Counted from the stretch's first letter, positions 25,417 to 36,694 are shown. The stretch: DNA of 64,000 nt from Nitrincola lacisaponensis (GCF_000691225.1 NZ_JMSZ01000016.1:682001-746000), one strand, 5' to 3'. Program-made: numbers and translations. Notes: generated by a model from the sequence alone, not told the origin.

Positions 25417-27063
25417 TGCGACCGGGCTGCGGGCAAAGGCACTCAGCACAGCCTGCAGGGTGGCGGCTGACGTGTCTTCAGCCGAAGTCACTGCTGCGTA
25501 GCTGTGTCCTGACACCTTCAATGCGACACACGCCTGAGCCAATGCATGGGTACCCTGAGTCAGAGCGCGTTCATCAAACTGGGTTACTTCAATGCTGACG
25601 CCAAAGCGTTTTTCCAGTGCCTGTACCAAGGCTTCGACTGCACCGCTGCCCTGGCCTTCAAAGGCAGGCTGCTGACCATCCACATTGAAGCTGCCCTTTA
25701 CGATGCCCTGGGTGGTATGCAGGTCATAGCCCAGCAAGGTCCAGCCCGGTACGGCGGCATGGAAGTGCTCATCGAACAGTGACTTGATCTGCAAAGAGGT
25801 GATTTCGGCACCTGTCTGTTCCGATGCTTTCTGCACGACACGGCTGATTTCGCCGTGCATCCATTTCGGCAATTCAACACCATAGTCGCGTTCCAATACC
25901 AGTGCGACACCCCCTTTACCACTCTGACTGTTGATGCGCACAACCGCTTCATATTCACGTCCGATATCCCGTGGATCAATCGGCAAGTAGGCCACTTCCC
26001 AGTGAGGCAGCTGATGTTGCTCGTGGTAGTTGATGGATTTGCGAATCGCATCCTGATGGCTACCGGAAAAGGCGGTGTAGACCAGCTCACCTGCCCAGGG
26101 GTGACGGGCTGCAACTGGCAGTTCAGTACAATACTCGACCACTGAAATGATCTCCTTGATATTGGAGAAGTCCAGTTTCGGATCGATACCCTGGGAGTAG
26201 AGGTTCATCCCCATGGTGACAATATCCATATTACCGGTACGCTCACCATTACCGAGCAGTGTGCCTTCAATACGATCAGCACCGGCCATGACACCCAGCT
26301 CCGCAGCCGCTACACCGCAACCGCGGTCATTGTGTGTGTGCAAGCTGATAATGACCTGATCACGCTGTGCCAGGTGGCGACAGAAATATTCGATCTGATC
26401 TGCGAACACGTTGGGGGTCGACATCTCGACAGTCGCCGGCAGGTTGATAATGACACGACGTCCCTGCTCGGGCTGCCACTCTGCAATCACGGCATCACAG
26501 ACTTCAACAGCATAGTCGAGCTCGGTACCGGTGAAGCTTTCCGGAGAGTACTGGAATGCCCAGTCTGTCTGGGGATAACGTGTCGCATACTCACGCACCC
26601 AGCGTGCGCCCTGAACAGCAATGGATTTGATGCCGTCACGATCCAGTCCGAACACCTGCTCACGCTGAACCGTTGATGTGGAGTTGTACACATGCACAAT
26701 CGCACGTTTAACATCTTTTAAGGCTTCATAAGAGCGTGCGATCAGGTCTTCACGTGCCTGAGTCAAGATCTGAATGGTGACATCATCGGGGATCAGGTTT
26801 TCTTCGATCAGCTTGCGCACGAAGTCAAAGTCCGGCTGAGAGGCCGAAGGAAAGCCAACCTCGATCTCTTTGAATCCCAGTTTAACCAGTAGCGTGAACA
26901 TCCGTGTTTTCTGCTCAACGTTCATCGGATTGATCAGCGCCTGATTGCCGTCACGCAGGTCAACACTGCACCAGAGCGGCGCTTGGGTGATTTGCTGATC
27001 AGGCCAGGTGCGATCGGTCAGACGCACGGGTGTGAAAGCACGATATTTACGATGGTCAAACAT
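25384..27063 (-). CDS. leuA: 2-isopropylmalate synthase
   Basis: First committed step of leucine biosynthesis: condenses acetyl-CoA and 2-oxoisovalerate. It is the long-form LeuA (559 residues). The catalytic/metal motifs are SVDLRDGNQALINPM near 32-46 and SLHTHNDRGCGVAAAE near 240-255, and residues from about 430 form the leucine-binding regulatory domain. I start at 27063, where AAAGGACTCC precedes the ATG; an extension to 27126 lacks conservation. It is divergent from an Lrp-like regulator and its tail overlaps the convergent GntR gene. Confidence 0.95.
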   Translation of the reverse strand: MFDHRKYRAFTPVRLTDRTWPDQQITQAPLWCSVDLRDGNQALINPMNVEQKTRMFTLLVKLGFKEIEVGFPSASQPDFDFVRKLIEENLIPDDVTIQILTQAREDLIARSYEALKDVKRAIVHVYNSTSTVQREQVFGLDRDGIKSIAVQGARWVREYATRYPQTDWAFQYSPESFTGTELDYAVEVCDAVIAEWQPEQGRRVIINLPATVEMSTPNVFADQIEYFCRHLAQRDQVIISLHTHNDRGCGVAAAELGVMAGADRIEGTLLGNGERTGNMDIVTMGMNLYSQGIDPKLDFSNIKEIISVVEYCTELPVAARHPWAGELVYTAFSGSHQDAIRKSINYHEQHQLPHWEVAYLPIDPRDIGREYEAVVRINSQSGKGGVALVLERDYGVELPKWMHGEISRVVQKASEQTGAEITSLQIKSLFDEHFHAAVPGWTLLGYDLHTTQGIVKGSFNVDGQQPAFEGQGSGAVEALVQALEKRFGVSIEVTQFDERALTQGTHALAQACVALKVSGHSYAAVTSAEDTSAATLQAVLSAFARSPVASGCLKQASGI

Positions 27064-27230
27064 ATTGGAGTCCTTTGAATCGGAATGACTGATGACAAGG
27101 ACTAGTCTACGCCGATCCTGGCGCAATAGGGTTGCGAAAAAACTTTCATTTGCTCTTTTTACGCAATAATATGTAGATTATATGGATTTTTTATTTTTAA
27201 ATATTGCGCAGAATGTTGAATGGGTGATGT

Positions 27231-27710
27231 ATGCATGTTGAACTGGACCGATTTGATATAAAAATATTGCAGCAGTTGCAACAGGATGCGTCCATCTCAA
27301 ACCAGGATCTGGCGGACCGTATCGGTTTGACGGCAGCACCCTGTTCGCGTCGTGTGAAGCAGTTGCTCGATAGTGGTGTCATTGAACGTCAGGTGGTGCG
27401 TGTGAATGAACGCAAGGTAGGTTTAAACCTGATTGCCTTGTTGCATATCATTATGGACAAGCACATTCCCGAGCGCTTTGAGGCCTTTGAAACCGCCATT
27501 GCCGCGATACCTGAAGTGATGGAGTGCTACCTGATTACCGGCCATGATGCGGACTATCAGTTGAAAGTGGCGGTGGCTGATATGGACAGCTATCACGATA
27601 TCCTGTTGGGCAAGATTACCCGTATTACCGGTGTCAGTGGAGTGAAGTCATCCTTCATTATGCGCAAGGTGGTCGATACCACGGCGGTGCCGTTACATTA
27701 TATCCGCTAA
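27231..27710 (+). CDS. Lrp/AsnC-family transcriptional regulator
   Basis: A 159-residue regulator with an N-terminal helix-turn-helix (LQQDASISNQDLADRIGLTA, then PCSRRVKQLLDSGVI) and a C-terminal RAM ligand-binding domain (ECYLITGHDADYQLKVAVAD). The 167-base gap to leuA is very AT-rich and holds GCAATA/TATTGC inverted elements, which suits an Lrp-type binding region. Control of leuA or of its own gene is likely by position; the ligand is probably an amino acid. Other targets cannot be excluded. Confidence 0.87.
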   Translation: MHVELDRFDIKILQQLQQDASISNQDLADRIGLTAAPCSRRVKQLLDSGVIERQVVRVNERKVGLNLIALLHIIMDKHIPERFEAFETAIAAIPEVMECYLITGHDADYQLKVAVADMDSYHDILLGKITRITGVSGVKSSFIMRKVVDTTAVPLHYIR

Positions 27711-27779
27711 GGATATGTGTGAGTAGCGCACCTACACCTACTACCCCCCTGCAACGCTAGAAAAAACAACCAGAATCTG

Positions 27780-27785
27780 TATAAT
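27780..27785 (+). promoter_or_regulatory. Possible -10 element of the thrS operon
   Basis: A perfect TATAAT lies 102 bases upstream of the thrS ATG. No good -35 is found at 16-18 bases (the sequence there reads CTAGAA), so the promoter call is weak. The intervening leader could hold a translational operator, as known for E. coli thrS, but I see no convincing tRNA-like fold. Confidence 0.4.
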
Positions 27786-27886
27786 ATTCACCCGCTGTAC
27801 TTGGTTTGTACGGCTTTTTATTTTCCAGCATTCACAATGCTTATGTGGCCTGTCGTAGGGGTCACCACTGAGATAAGGATTTTATC

Positions 27887-29803
27887 ATGCCTGTTATTAC
27901 GCTCCCGGACGGCAGTTCGCGCCAGTTCGATCGTCCTGTTTCTGTTTTTGATGTTGCCGCCGATATCGGCGCGGGTCTTGCCAAAGCCGCGTTGGCTGGC
28001 AAGGTTGACGGCCAGCTGGTTGATACCAGTTACACCATTGAGCACGATGCTAACCTGGCTATTGTCACGGCCCGGGATGAAGAGGGTGTGGATGTTATTC
28101 GCCACTCGTGTGCCCACCTGATGGCTATGGCCGTACAGGATCTGTTTCCGGGTGCTCAGGTGACGATTGGTCCGGTGATTGAAAACGGCTTCTACTATGA
28201 CTTTGCTTATGAGCGTCCGTTTACTCCTGAAGATCTGGAGAAAATTGAAGCACGCATGAATGAGTTGTCCAAGCAGAACCTGCCGGTTGAGCGTTCTGTC
28301 ATGAGCCGTGACGAGGCGGTCGCCTTGTTTGAAGAGATGGGCGAGTCCTATAAGGTTGAGATCATCAGTGATATCCCTTCGGACCAGCCGCTGTCTTTCT
28401 ATAAGCAGGGTGAGTTTATCGATCTTTGTCGGGGGCCTCACGTTCCCTCAACCGGCCACATCAAAGTCTTCAAATTGATGAAGGTGGCGGGTGCCTACTG
28501 GCGTGGCAATTCAGAAAATGAAATGCTGCAGCGTATTTACGGCACTGCCTGGGGTGACAAAAAAGACCTCAAGGATTATCTGTTCCGTCTGGAAGAAGCT
28601 GAAAAGCGCGATCATCGCAAGCTGGGCAAGTCCCTGCACCTGTTCCACATGCAGGAAGAAGCTCCAGGTATGGTGTTCTGGCATCCGAACGGCTGGAAAA
28701 TCTACCAGCAGATCGAGCAGTACATGCGTGCCAAACAGATCAGGCATGGCTACCAGGAAATCAAAACACCGATGGTGGTAGAGCGTACTTTGTGGGAAAA
28801 GTCCGGTCATTGGGACAAATTCCATGAAGAGATGTTTACCACGCACTCTGAGAGCCGTGACTTTGCCATCAAGCCGATGAACTGCCCGTGTCATGTGCAG
28901 GTATTTAATCAGGGGCTGCGTTCTTATCGCGATCTGCCGTTGCGCCTGGCGGAGTTTGGTTCCTGTCACCGTAATGAACCATCCGGTGCGTTGCATGGCA
29001 TCATGCGTGTGCGTGGCTTTGTTCAGGATGATGCGCATATCTTCTGTGCGGAAAACAGCATTCAGCCAGAAGTGGCCAGCTTTATCGACTTCCTGCATGA
29101 AGTGTATAACGATTTTGGCTTCACCAATGTCATCTATAAGCTTTCTACCCGCCCGGAAAAGCGTGTGGGTTCAGATGAAAGCTGGGACAAGGCAGAAAAA
29201 GCCTTGGCAGATGCATTGAACGCCGCCGGTCTGGATTGGGAAGAGTTGCCGGGTGAAGGTGCTTTTTATGGGCCGAAAATCGAGTTTTCGTTGAAAGATT
29301 GTCTCGGTCGCGTGTGGCAATGTGGTACTATTCAAGTGGACTTTTCAATGCCGGGCCGATTGGGTGCTCAGTTTGTGAATGAAGCAGGTGATCGCGAAGT
29401 GCCAGTAATGTTGCACCGTGCGATTCTGGGTTCATTCGAGCGCTTTATTGGTATTCTGATTGAGCACTATGCAGGTGCTTTGCCGCTCTGGCTGAGCCCG
29501 TTGCAGGCTGTGGTGCTGAATATTACCGATAAACAGGCTGATTTCTGTCATAAAGTGAACGAAAAACTGCTCGAAGCGGGTATTCGGTCACAGATAGACT
29601 TGAGAAACGAGAAGATCGGCTTTAAAATCCGCGAGCACACTTTACAGAAAGTTCCCTACCTGTTGGTAGTGGGAGACAAAGAAGTGGAATCCGGCAGTGT
29701 CGCAGTACGTACACGTACCGGTCAGGATCTTGGCAGTATCGCCGTTGATGACCTGATCGCACAACTGAATGCCGAGATCAGCCGCAAGGCGGCTCAAGAA
29801 TAA
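27887..29803 (+). CDS. thrS: Threonyl-tRNA synthetase
   Basis: Charges tRNA-Thr. At 638 residues it equals the bacterial norm. It has an N-terminal TGS domain, an editing domain with [10 protein letters not shown] near 73-82, the class II catalytic core with [12 protein letters not shown] near 330-341 and [10 protein letters not shown] near 363-372, and a C-terminal anticodon-binding domain from about 540. TAAGGA precedes the ATG. It heads the conserved thrS-infC-rpmI-rplT order. Confidence 0.98.
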   Translation: MPVITLPDGSSRQFDRPVSVFDVAADIGAGLAKAALAGKVDGQLVDTSYTIEHDANLAIVTARDEEGVDVIRHSCAHLMAMAVQDLFPGAQVTIGPVIENGFYYDFAYERPFTPEDLEKIEARMNELSKQNLPVERSVMSRDEAVALFEEMGESYKVEIISDIPSDQPLSFYKQGEFIDLCRGPHVPSTGHIKVFKLMKVAGAYWRGNSENEMLQRIYGTAWGDKKDLKDYLFRLEEAEKRDHRKLGKSLHLFHMQEEAPGMVFWHPNGWKIYQQIEQYMRAKQIRHGYQEIKTPMVVERTLWEKSGHWDKFHEEMFTTHSESRDFAIKPMNCPCHVQVFNQGLRSYRDLPLRLAEFGSCHRNEPSGALHGIMRVRGFVQDDAHIFCAENSIQPEVASFIDFLHEVYNDFGFTNVIYKLSTRPEKRVGSDESWDKAEKALADALNAAGLDWEELPGEGAFYGPKIEFSLKDCLGRVWQCGTIQVDFSMPGRLGAQFVNEAGDREVPVMLHRAILGSFERFIGILIEHYAGALPLWLSPLQAVVLNITDKQADFCHKVNEKLLEAGIRSQIDLRNEKIGFKIREHTLQKVPYLLVVGDKEVESGSVAVRTRTGQDLGSIAVDDLIAQLNAEISRKAAQE

Positions 29804-29823
29804 AGAACTCGTCAGGAGATAGT

Positions 29824-30363
29824 ATTATCAGGCGTGATAACAGAAGAGGTGGCCGTGCGCCGTTGCCACCCATTAATGAGAATATCCGTGCAACAGAACT
29901 GCGTCTTATCGGTGCAGATGGTTCACAGGTAGGTATCGTAACGATTGATCAGGCGCTTGAGATGGCTCAGGCGGCTGAACTTGACCTGGTTCAGATCTCT
30001 GATTCTGATCCCATTGTCTGTAAGATTATGGACTATGGAAAGCATCAGTATGAGCTGAAGAAGAAAGCAAATGAGGCTAAGAAGAAACAGACTCAGATGC
30101 AGGTCAAGGAAGTGAAATTCCGTCCCGGTACGGATGAAGGGGATTATCAGGTAAAACTGCGCAACCTGATACGTTTCCTTGAAAGCGGAGACAAAGCCAA
30201 GGTAACCCTGAGGTTCCGTGGTCGTGAGATGGCTCACCAGGAGCTGGGCATGCAACTGCTGAAGCGGATCGAAGCCGATCTGTCTGAACATGGCAGTGTT
30301 GAACAGCATCCGAAAATGGAAGGTCGTCAAATGGTCATGGTCGTGGCTCCGAAAAAGAAATAG
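29824..30363 (+). CDS. infC: Translation initiation factor IF-3
   Basis: Binds the 30S subunit and discriminates against wrong start codons. The conserved core begins [19 protein letters not shown], and the C-domain has [19 protein letters not shown]. Family proteins extend 12-15 residues before the PINE motif, and no ATG, GTG or TTG gives that length with a ribosome-binding site. The in-frame ATT at 29824 does, with AGGAG at 29814-29818. AUU starts are known for infC in E. coli and Pseudomonas, where IF-3 represses its own translation. This gives 179 residues. TTG 29863 is the first ordinary start but would cut off the basic N-terminus. Confidence 0.92.
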   Translation: MIRRDNRRGGRAPLPPINENIRATELRLIGADGSQVGIVTIDQALEMAQAAELDLVQISDSDPIVCKIMDYGKHQYELKKKANEAKKKQTQMQVKEVKFRPGTDEGDYQVKLRNLIRFLESGDKAKVTLRFRGREMAHQELGMQLLKRIEADLSEHGSVEQHPKMEGRQMVMVVAPKKK

Positions 30364-30467
30364 TCACCCGTGCAGCAGACCCGCAAGCCGAACAGTATTC
30401 TGAACGGTGTGTGGGTTTTGTTGTTTCGCGCGTGGCCGATTAATAAACGAATGCGTGGAGAAGAGTA

Positions 30468-30662
30468 ATGCCAAAGATCAAAACAGTCCGCGGTGCGGCA
30501 AAGCGTTTCAAAAAAACTGCGAATGGCATCAAGCACAAGCAGTCCTTTAAAAGCCACATTCTGACCAAGAAGAGCACCAAGCGTAAGCGTCAGCTGCGCC
30601 CAATGGCCCAGGTTCACGAGAGTGATGTGAAACTGGTTAAACGTATGCTCCCGACACTGTAA
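30468..30662 (+). CDS. rpmI: 50S ribosomal protein L35
   Basis: A 64-residue basic ribosomal protein with the typical [20 protein letters not shown] start. GGAGAAG precedes the ATG. The 104-base gap after infC is the place where L20-dependent translational control acts in E. coli; I did not try to fold an equivalent structure here. Confidence 0.98.
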   Translation: MPKIKTVRGAAKRFKKTANGIKHKQSFKSHILTKKSTKRKRQLRPMAQVHESDVKLVKRMLPTL

Positions 30663-30706
30663 GTGTCCCTTGTGTCAAGACTGAAATTTTATAGGAAGGA
30701 AATGCT

Positions 30707-31063
30707 ATGCCTCGCGTAAAACGTGGTGTTGTGGCGCGTCGTCGTCATAAGAAAATTCTGAAACTGGCCAAGGGTTACTACGGTGCTCGCAGCCGTGTAT
30801 TCCGTGTAGCCAAGCAAGCGGTTATCAAAGCTGGTCAGTATGCTTACCGTGACCGTCGTCAACGTAAGCGTCAGTTCCGTGCATTGTGGATCGCGCGTAT
30901 CAACGCAGCTGCACGTATTAATGGTCTGTCTTACAGCCGTTTCATTGCTGGCCTGAAAAAAGCCAACATCGAAATCGACCGTAAAGTACTGGCTGATCTG
31001 GCTGTAAACCAGCAGAACGCATTTGCTGCCGTGGTTGAAAAGGCCAAAGCAGCACTGGCGTAA
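30707..31063 (+). CDS. rplT: 50S ribosomal protein L20
   Basis: A 118-residue ribosomal protein, early assembly factor of the 50S subunit ([19 protein letters not shown]). In E. coli it also represses the rpmI-rplT operon. AGGAAGGAA precedes the ATG. A strong terminator follows 40 bases after the stop. Confidence 0.98.
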   Translation: MPRVKRGVVARRRHKKILKLAKGYYGARSRVFRVAKQAVIKAGQYAYRDRRQRKRQFRALWIARINAAARINGLSYSRFIAGLKKANIEIDRKVLADLAVNQQNAFAAVVEKAKAALA

Positions 31064-31102
31064 GCCAACACCCGCCTATTGGTAGGTTAAAGACTGACAG
31101 AT

Positions 31103-31133
31103 AAGGGGAGGGGTGCATACCTTCCCCTTTTTT
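31103..31133 (+). terminator. Terminator/attenuator between rplT and pheS
   Basis: AAGGGGAGGG (31103-31112) pairs with CCTTCCCCTT (31120-31129) including one G-U pair, with a 7-base loop and an uninterrupted T-run through 31133. It ends only 17 bases before the pheS start codon, so any message for pheS from upstream must read through it. No leader peptide rich in phenylalanine codons is visible in 31064-31102. Confidence 0.85.
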
Positions 31134-31146
31134 ATGCGGAGTTTGA

Positions 31147-32133
<987 letters not shown>

Positions 32134-32174
32134 GTCGCCGTCATCGTCAGCTTCAGGATTAACAGGATATAGCA

Positions 32175-34556
32175 ATGAAATTCAGTGAACAGTGGTTACG
32201 TGAGTGGGTAAAGCCCGCTCTGGCGACACAGGCGCTAGCCGATCAGTTGAGTCTGGCAGGTCTTGAGGTCGACGAGATCAGCGCGGTTGCCGGTCAGTTT
32301 GATGGTGTGGTTGTTGCAGAAATTATCGCTGCAGAACAGCATCCGGATGCTGATAAGCTGCAAGTGTGCCAGGTCAGTGATGGACAGGAGACCTTTCAGG
32401 TCGTCTGTGGTGCGGCCAATGCGCGCGCCGGTCTGAAAACTGCCTTTGCCCGCGTCGGTGCCAATCTGCCCGGTGACTTCCGCATCAAGCGCGCCAAACT
32501 GCGTGGTGTGGAGTCCATGGGGATGCTTTGTGCAGAGGATGAGTTGGGTATTTCCGATGATCACGGTGGTATCATGGAGCTGGCCGCGGATGCGCCGCTG
32601 GGCATTGATCTGCGTGATTATCTCAACCTGAATGACAGCCTGATTGATGTTGATCTGACACCCAACCGTGGTGATTGTCTGAGTATTGCCGGTTTGGCCC
32701 GAGAAGTGGGTGTGTTGAATCAGGTGCCGGTCAATCCGGTGACGATTACAACGGTTGCACCGACCTGTGCAGATACCTTCCCGGTAACACTGTCTGCACC
32801 CCAGGCCTGTCCGCGTTATATTGGCCGTGTTATTCGTAACATCAATCTGGATGCACAGACGCCCTTGTGGATGCAGGAAAAGCTGCGTCGGTCAGGTATT
32901 CGCAGCATCGATCCGGTAGTGGATGTGACTAACTACGTCTTGCTTGAGCTGGGTCAGCCAATGCATGCGTTCGATCTGAATCAGTTGAGTCAGGGGATTG
33001 ACGTGCGTCTGGCGCAGGCAGGGGAAACCCTGGTGTTGCTGGATGAAACCGAAGTGACCCTGAATGCTGATACCTTGCTGATTACCGATGCCAATGGCCC
33101 TCTGGCAATGGCCGGTATCATGGGTGGTGCCGCCAGTGGCGTGACGGCAGAGACACGGGATATCTTCCTGGAAAGTGCATTCTTCAATCCATTATCGATT
33201 GTCGGCCGTGCGCGTAATTATGGTTTGCATACCGATTCCTCGCACCGTTTCGAGCGCGGCGTGGATTGGCAGTTGCAGCGTCAGGCGATTGAGCGCGCAA
33301 CGGCCTTGTTGCTGGATATTGTGGGGGGTGAGCCGGGTCCCGTGACCGAAGCGGTCAGTGCAGCCGATCTGCCGGAAACACCGGTCGTGCGTCTGCGTGA
33401 CGCCCGTGTCAATGCGATGCTGGCGATGGAGATGCCGCTAGAGACGGTTGAGGATATTCTGACTCGTCTGGGAATGCAGTTGTCACGTCGGGAAGATCAA
33501 GCCTGGGATGTCACCGTACCGTCCTGGCGTTTTGATATCACGTTGGAAGTGGACCTGATCGAAGAAATTGCACGCGTCTATGGCTATGACAATCTGCCGG
33601 TGCGCACACCGATCGCCCAGTTGCCGATGCCACCAATCGCTGAAAAAGAGGTTAGCCTGAGCCGTGTACGACGTCACCTGATCAGTCGTGACTATCAGGA
33701 GGCCGTGACCTATAGCTTTATTGAAGCTGGCCTGTCAGCGCTGTTTGACCCCAAGACCCAGCCGCTGGCGCTGGCAAACCCTATTTCAGCTGAGATGGCG
33801 GTCATGCGTACCAGTGTCTGGCCTGGGTTGATCAAGGCTGTTCAGTACAACCAGAACCGTCAGCAGTTACGTATTCGTCTATTTGAGACAGGTCAGCGCT
33901 TCCTGCCTCAGGCTGAAGGTGGTCTGTTGCAGGAAAATGTGATTGCAGGTGTGATCACCGGTAACCGTGATGCCGAAGGCTGGGTTGCCGGTAAAGATAA
34001 AGTGGATTTCTTTGATATTAAAGGTGATGTCGAAAGTCTGCTGGCATTGGGTGGCAGTCCTGCTGAGTTCCGTTTTGTGGCTTCAGAACACCCGGCGTTG
34101 CATCCTGGCCAGTGTGCGCGGGTTGAGCGTCAGGGCGAAGTGATTGGTTATGTTGGCGCTTTGCATCCCCAGCTGTTGAAACAGCTGGATCTGAATGGTC
34201 CGGTGTATCTGTTTGAATTACAACAGGATGCTGTGACAGCAGGGCGTTTGCCACGCTATGCCGCCTTGTCGAAGTTCCCGGAAATGCGTCGTGACCTGTC
34301 GCTGCTGGTTGATGAGCAGGTCAGTTATGATGCTATCCGTGAGGTTGTGACGGCAGCTGCAGGCGATGCCCTGAAAAAGGTCACACTATTTGACCTGTAT
34401 CAGGGACAAGGTATTGAAGCAGGAAGAAAAAGTCTTGCTTTGGGCTTGACCTGGCAGCATCCTTCGCGCACTCTTACTGATGAAGAAATAAACAATAGCG
34501 TATCTGCTGTTGTGGTCGCACTGACAACCCATTGCGGTGCATCGTTAAGAGAATAA
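32175..34556 (+). CDS. pheT: Phenylalanyl-tRNA synthetase beta subunit
   Basis: Beta subunit, 793 residues. It has the N-terminal tRNA-binding (EMAP-like) domain at about 40-150 ([13 protein letters not shown]), the B3/B4 editing domains, B5 and the C-terminal ferredoxin-fold anticodon-binding domain ([18 protein letters not shown] onwards). The gene is co-transcribed with pheS and ihfA, the latter starting 17 bases after the pheT stop. Confidence 0.98.
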   Translation: MKFSEQWLREWVKPALATQALADQLSLAGLEVDEISAVAGQFDGVVVAEIIAAEQHPDADKLQVCQVSDGQETFQVVCGAANARAGLKTAFARVGANLPGDFRIKRAKLRGVESMGMLCAEDELGISDDHGGIMELAADAPLGIDLRDYLNLNDSLIDVDLTPNRGDCLSIAGLAREVGVLNQVPVNPVTITTVAPTCADTFPVTLSAPQACPRYIGRVIRNINLDAQTPLWMQEKLRRSGIRSIDPVVDVTNYVLLELGQPMHAFDLNQLSQGIDVRLAQAGETLVLLDETEVTLNADTLLITDANGPLAMAGIMGGAASGVTAETRDIFLESAFFNPLSIVGRARNYGLHTDSSHRFERGVDWQLQRQAIERATALLLDIVGGEPGPVTEAVSAADLPETPVVRLRDARVNAMLAMEMPLETVEDILTRLGMQLSRREDQAWDVTVPSWRFDITLEVDLIEEIARVYGYDNLPVRTPIAQLPMPPIAEKEVSLSRVRRHLISRDYQEAVTYSFIEAGLSALFDPKTQPLALANPISAEMAVMRTSVWPGLIKAVQYNQNRQQLRIRLFETGQRFLPQAEGGLLQENVIAGVITGNRDAEGWVAGKDKVDFFDIKGDVESLLALGGSPAEFRFVASEHPALHPGQCARVERQGEVIGYVGALHPQLLKQLDLNGPVYLFELQQDAVTAGRLPRYAALSKFPEMRRDLSLLVDEQVSYDAIREVVTAAAGDALKKVTLFDLYQGQGIEAGRKSLALGLTWQHPSRTLTDEEINNSVSAVVVALTTHCGASLRE

Positions 34557-34572
34557 AGACAGGGTGATTGTC

Positions 34573-34884
34573 ATGGGCTCTTTGACCAAAGCCGAGATGG
34601 CTGAGCGTTTGTTCGAGGAATTAGGCTTGAACAAACGTGAAGCTAAAGAGATGGTGGAATCTTTTTTTAACGAGATACGTGAATGTCTGGCGTCAAATGA
34701 ACAGGTCAAGCTTTCCGGATTCGGAAACTTTGATCTGCGTGACAAGCGTCAACGCCCTGGCCGTAACCCGAAAACGGGTGAAGAAGTGCCAATATCGGCG
34801 CGGCGGGTGGTCACGTTCAGGCCTGGCCAGAAACTGAAGGAGCGCGTGGACACCTATGCCGGCAGCCGGAGAGAAGAGTCCTGA
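34573..34884 (+). CDS. ihfA: Integration host factor alpha subunit
   Basis: DNA-bending protein that, with IhfB, assists sigma54 promoters, recombination and replication. The 103-residue protein contains the DNA-binding arm [20 protein letters not shown] and [14 protein letters not shown], almost the same as E. coli IhfA. I choose ATG 34573 with AGGGTGA upstream; GTG 34564 would add three residues. The 3' end overlaps the merR-type gene by 29 bases. IHF is relevant here because both sigma54 promoters in this window would normally need looping. Confidence 0.96.
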   Translation: MGSLTKAEMAERLFEELGLNKREAKEMVESFFNEIRECLASNEQVKLSGFGNFDLRDKRQRPGRNPKTGEEVPISARRVVTFRPGQKLKERVDTYAGSRREES

Positions 34885-35218
34885 GCTGGAACCCATTCCG
34901 GGAAAACGCTATTTCACTATCGGTGAGGCCGCTAAACTCTGCGATCTCAAGCCGCATGTATTGCGTTACTGGGAACAGGAGTTCAAGCAGATACAACCGG
35001 TCAAACGGAATAATCGCCGTTATTATCAGCGACAGGACCTGTTGCTGATACGGCAGATCCGTAGCCTGTTATATGATCAGGGTTTTACCATCACCGGGGC
35101 ACGTCAGTGGCTCAGCAGTGATGAAGCCAGTGATGATACTACGCGTTATCAGCAGTTGATTCGTCAGACTATTAATGAACTTGACGATATCCTCAAACTG
35201 CTAAAATCTGCCAAATAA
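34856..35218 (+). CDS. MerR-family regulator next to ihfA
   Basis: A 120-residue MerR-type DNA-binding protein with the helix-turn-helix [20 protein letters not shown] and the second wing segment [20 protein letters not shown]. It lacks the cysteines of metal-sensing MerR proteins. It is conserved in this position downstream of ihfA and before tRNA-Pro in Pseudomonas and related genera; the target is unknown. Confidence 0.9.
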   Translation: MPAAGEKSPELEPIPGKRYFTIGEAAKLCDLKPHVLRYWEQEFKQIQPVKRNNRRYYQRQDLLLIRQIRSLLYDQGFTITGARQWLSSDEASDDTTRYQQLIRQTINELDDILKLLKSAK

Positions 35219-35295
35219 ATGCTTCACAGATTCAATCCCTTAGTGTAGTATTTGCAACCTCTCTCGGATCAGTTTACTTACTGATCCCGCCTAGT

Positions 35296-35372
35296 CGGGG
35301 CGTAGCGCAGTCTGGTAGCGCACTTGCATGGGGTGCAAGGGGTCGCAGGTTCAAATCCTGCCGTCCCGACCA
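35296..35372 (+). tRNA. tRNA-Pro (anticodon GGG)
   Basis: A complete 77-base cloverleaf: acceptor stem CGGGGCG/CGTCCCG with one G-U pair, D arm GCGC/GCGC, anticodon stem CTTGC/GCAAG around loop ATGGGGT (anticodon GGG), T arm GCAGG-TTCAAAT-CCTGC and encoded CCA end. It marks the conserved end of the ihfA block. The accessory island begins right after it. Confidence 0.97.
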
Positions 35373-35393
35373 ATTAAATCAAAGAGTTACATG

Positions 35394-35415
35394 AATCGCC
35401 GCCTGGCGATTTTTT
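35394..35415 (+). terminator. Terminator of tRNA-Pro
   Basis: AATCGCC (35394-35400), loop GCCT, GGCGATT (35405-35411) and a T-run to 35415 make a compact Rho-independent terminator 21 bases after the tRNA. Confidence 0.8.
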
Positions 35416-35498
35416 GCTTTTTGGGGTTTTAGTCCTTTCTGGTGACCGTTCCGTGACCGTTTGAGATTCGCTCATCCTTTGATGAGTTGTATGTCGTT

Positions 35499-35675
35499 TT
35501 AAGAGAGAGTTCTGTCCGTTCTCAACGACTTCCGCTCGAAAGGCTTGTAGATGATGCCGCTGTCTTGTTTAGCACTTCTAAAAGAAACATCTTCCAGGTA
35601 AAGCGGTATACGCAACTCTGATGCCTTAAGCAAATCCGGATCGGCGAAGCAGCCGATCAGTACAACAGCGCTCAT
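35499..35675 (-). pseudogene. SOS-controlled small ORF, probably a broken umuD
   Basis: A 58-codon minus-strand frame with a good ribosome-binding site (GAGG, 5 bases from the ATG) and a near-perfect LexA box just upstream. The first 31 residues, ending in ELRIPLYLEDVS, resemble the start of UmuD proteins, where a similar IPLYL segment precedes AGFPSPA. After that the sequence diverges and ends at TAA. No autocleavage site or catalytic Ser/Lys follows and no umuC is present. I read it as an SOS-driven umuD whose 3' part was lost. A genuine small SOS peptide is the alternative. Confidence 0.5.
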
Positions 35676-35693
35676 TTACACCTCAAAATTAAA

Positions 35694-35709
35694 CTGTATG
35701 TATATACAG
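35694..35709. promoter_or_regulatory. LexA (SOS) box
   Basis: CTG-N10-CAG with an alternating TA core, read on the minus strand as TACTGTATATACATACAG, which matches the gammaproteobacterial LexA consensus closely. It lies 18 bases upstream of the start of the small minus-strand ORF, overlapping where its promoter should be. Confidence 0.85.
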
Positions 35710-35854
35710 TATCGCTCAGGGTGTTTGAATTAGGCAAGTGATATAGGGCAGCAAGGGCTTCATTTTTAGATTCTGCGACAGATATCGTCGCATGCTCTCG
35801 TTAGCATACTCACCATGTCTCATGACATCGATTAACGTCAGGGAGGAAGTGTTA

Positions 35855-36694
35855 ATGAAGTTCACAAAACAGACGCAGGCTTTACGGTTAGTTCGCCAAC
35901 ATAATGGTCAAACAGCTGATCAGGATGAACAGGATACAGATCTATTACTCGGTGCGTTATACCAGGCCCTGGCTCAGCGAGAAAAGCGTAAGTGGCCCGA
36001 AGGTGACAAGTGTTTTTACCATCCGGCGTTTTCGAATACGGATCATTCATTAGAGCGGCTGACTCAGGTGCTAGCGTGTAGCCGTACTGCACGTATCTGC
36101 CTGGCTGGGCCACCGGGAACCGGAAAAACACGTTTTGCACAACATTTGGCTGTTCAGCTACAACGGCCCTTGATGGTTGAAAATGCATCAAACCTGAGGG
36201 ATATATCGGTTGAAGGAGTTGGACAATCCTGGGTAGATGCCGTTGCTGAGGCGCGTCGCAGGAATGCCGTACTACTGATTGATGACGCGGATAATCTTCT
36301 GGCGGACCTATCCCACACACAATACCCGGTGGATGGATACGAAGGCATTCTGGTTCTGACAGTTCAAAGTAGGGAGCCGCTCAGTGCGCGAGTACGGCGC
36401 TATTTCGATTTCCACGTTTGTTTCAACTTCCTGAATCCAGAACAGACATGGATGTTGTTTAACCATCTACTTGGGCGCTGTGACCAGGAAGGGGGTGTGC
36501 TGGCATTGAGTAAAAAGATGCGATCTGCACTGGATCAGCTTAATCAGCTCACCCCGGCTGATTTTAGGCGTATTGAGCAGCAATATCAGTTATCGAACCA
36601 ACGACTGACTCCAGAAGGGTTGTTACTTGGATTACAGCAAGAACATGCAAAAAAGACACATCATCAGTTTAATGTGACGGGGTGTATCAAATGA
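35855..36694 (+). CDS. AAA-family ATPase of the island
   Basis: A 279-residue P-loop ATPase with Walker A AGPPGTGKTRFAQHLA near residue 85-100, Walker B AVLLIDDADNLL near 137-148 and an arginine-rich segment SARVRRYFDF typical of sensor/arginine-finger regions. There is no recognisable partner domain, membrane segment or nuclease. I start at ATG 35855 because GGGAGGAAG precedes it; the frame is open back to 35792 without a site. It is followed 79 bases later by a WYL regulator, an ATPase/WYL pairing seen in accessory regions. Function is unknown; MoxR-like chaperone action is possible. Confidence 0.75.
   Translation: MKFTKQTQALRLVRQHNGQTADQDEQDTDLLLGALYQALAQREKRKWPEGDKCFYHPAFSNTDHSLERLTQVLACSRTARICLAGPPGTGKTRFAQHLAVQLQRPLMVENASNLRDISVEGVGQSWVDAVAEARRRNAVLLIDDADNLLADLSHTQYPVDGYEGILVLTVQSREPLSARVRRYFDFHVCFNFLNPEQTWMLFNHLLGRCDQEGGVLALSKKMRSALDQLNQLTPADFRRIEQQYQLSNQRLTPEGLLLGLQQEHAKKTHHQFNVTGCIK

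Larger units (their letters stand above)
35416..35854. other. Largely non-coding left border of the island
   Basis: About 440 bases between the tRNA-Pro terminator and the first long gene. The only coding element I support is a 58-codon minus-strand frame with a LexA box. The rest (35416-35498, and 35710-35854 beyond the LexA box) shows a repeated GTGACCGTT...GTGACCGTT at 35441-35461 but no gene. I see no integrase, no insertion-sequence ends and no second copy of the tRNA 3' end. Confidence 0.5.

Noticed and set aside
35296-35372. tRNA-Pro 3' end as a proven attachment site of the island
   Set aside because: I searched the right border by eye (56500-56700) for a repeat of the tRNA 3' end and found none, and no integrase gene is present. 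The tRNA position is suggestive only.
35416-35854. CRISPR array or insertion sequence at the left border
   Set aside because: There are no regularly spaced repeats, no terminal inverted repeats and no transposase fragment; only a nine-base GTGACCGTT repeat occurs twice.
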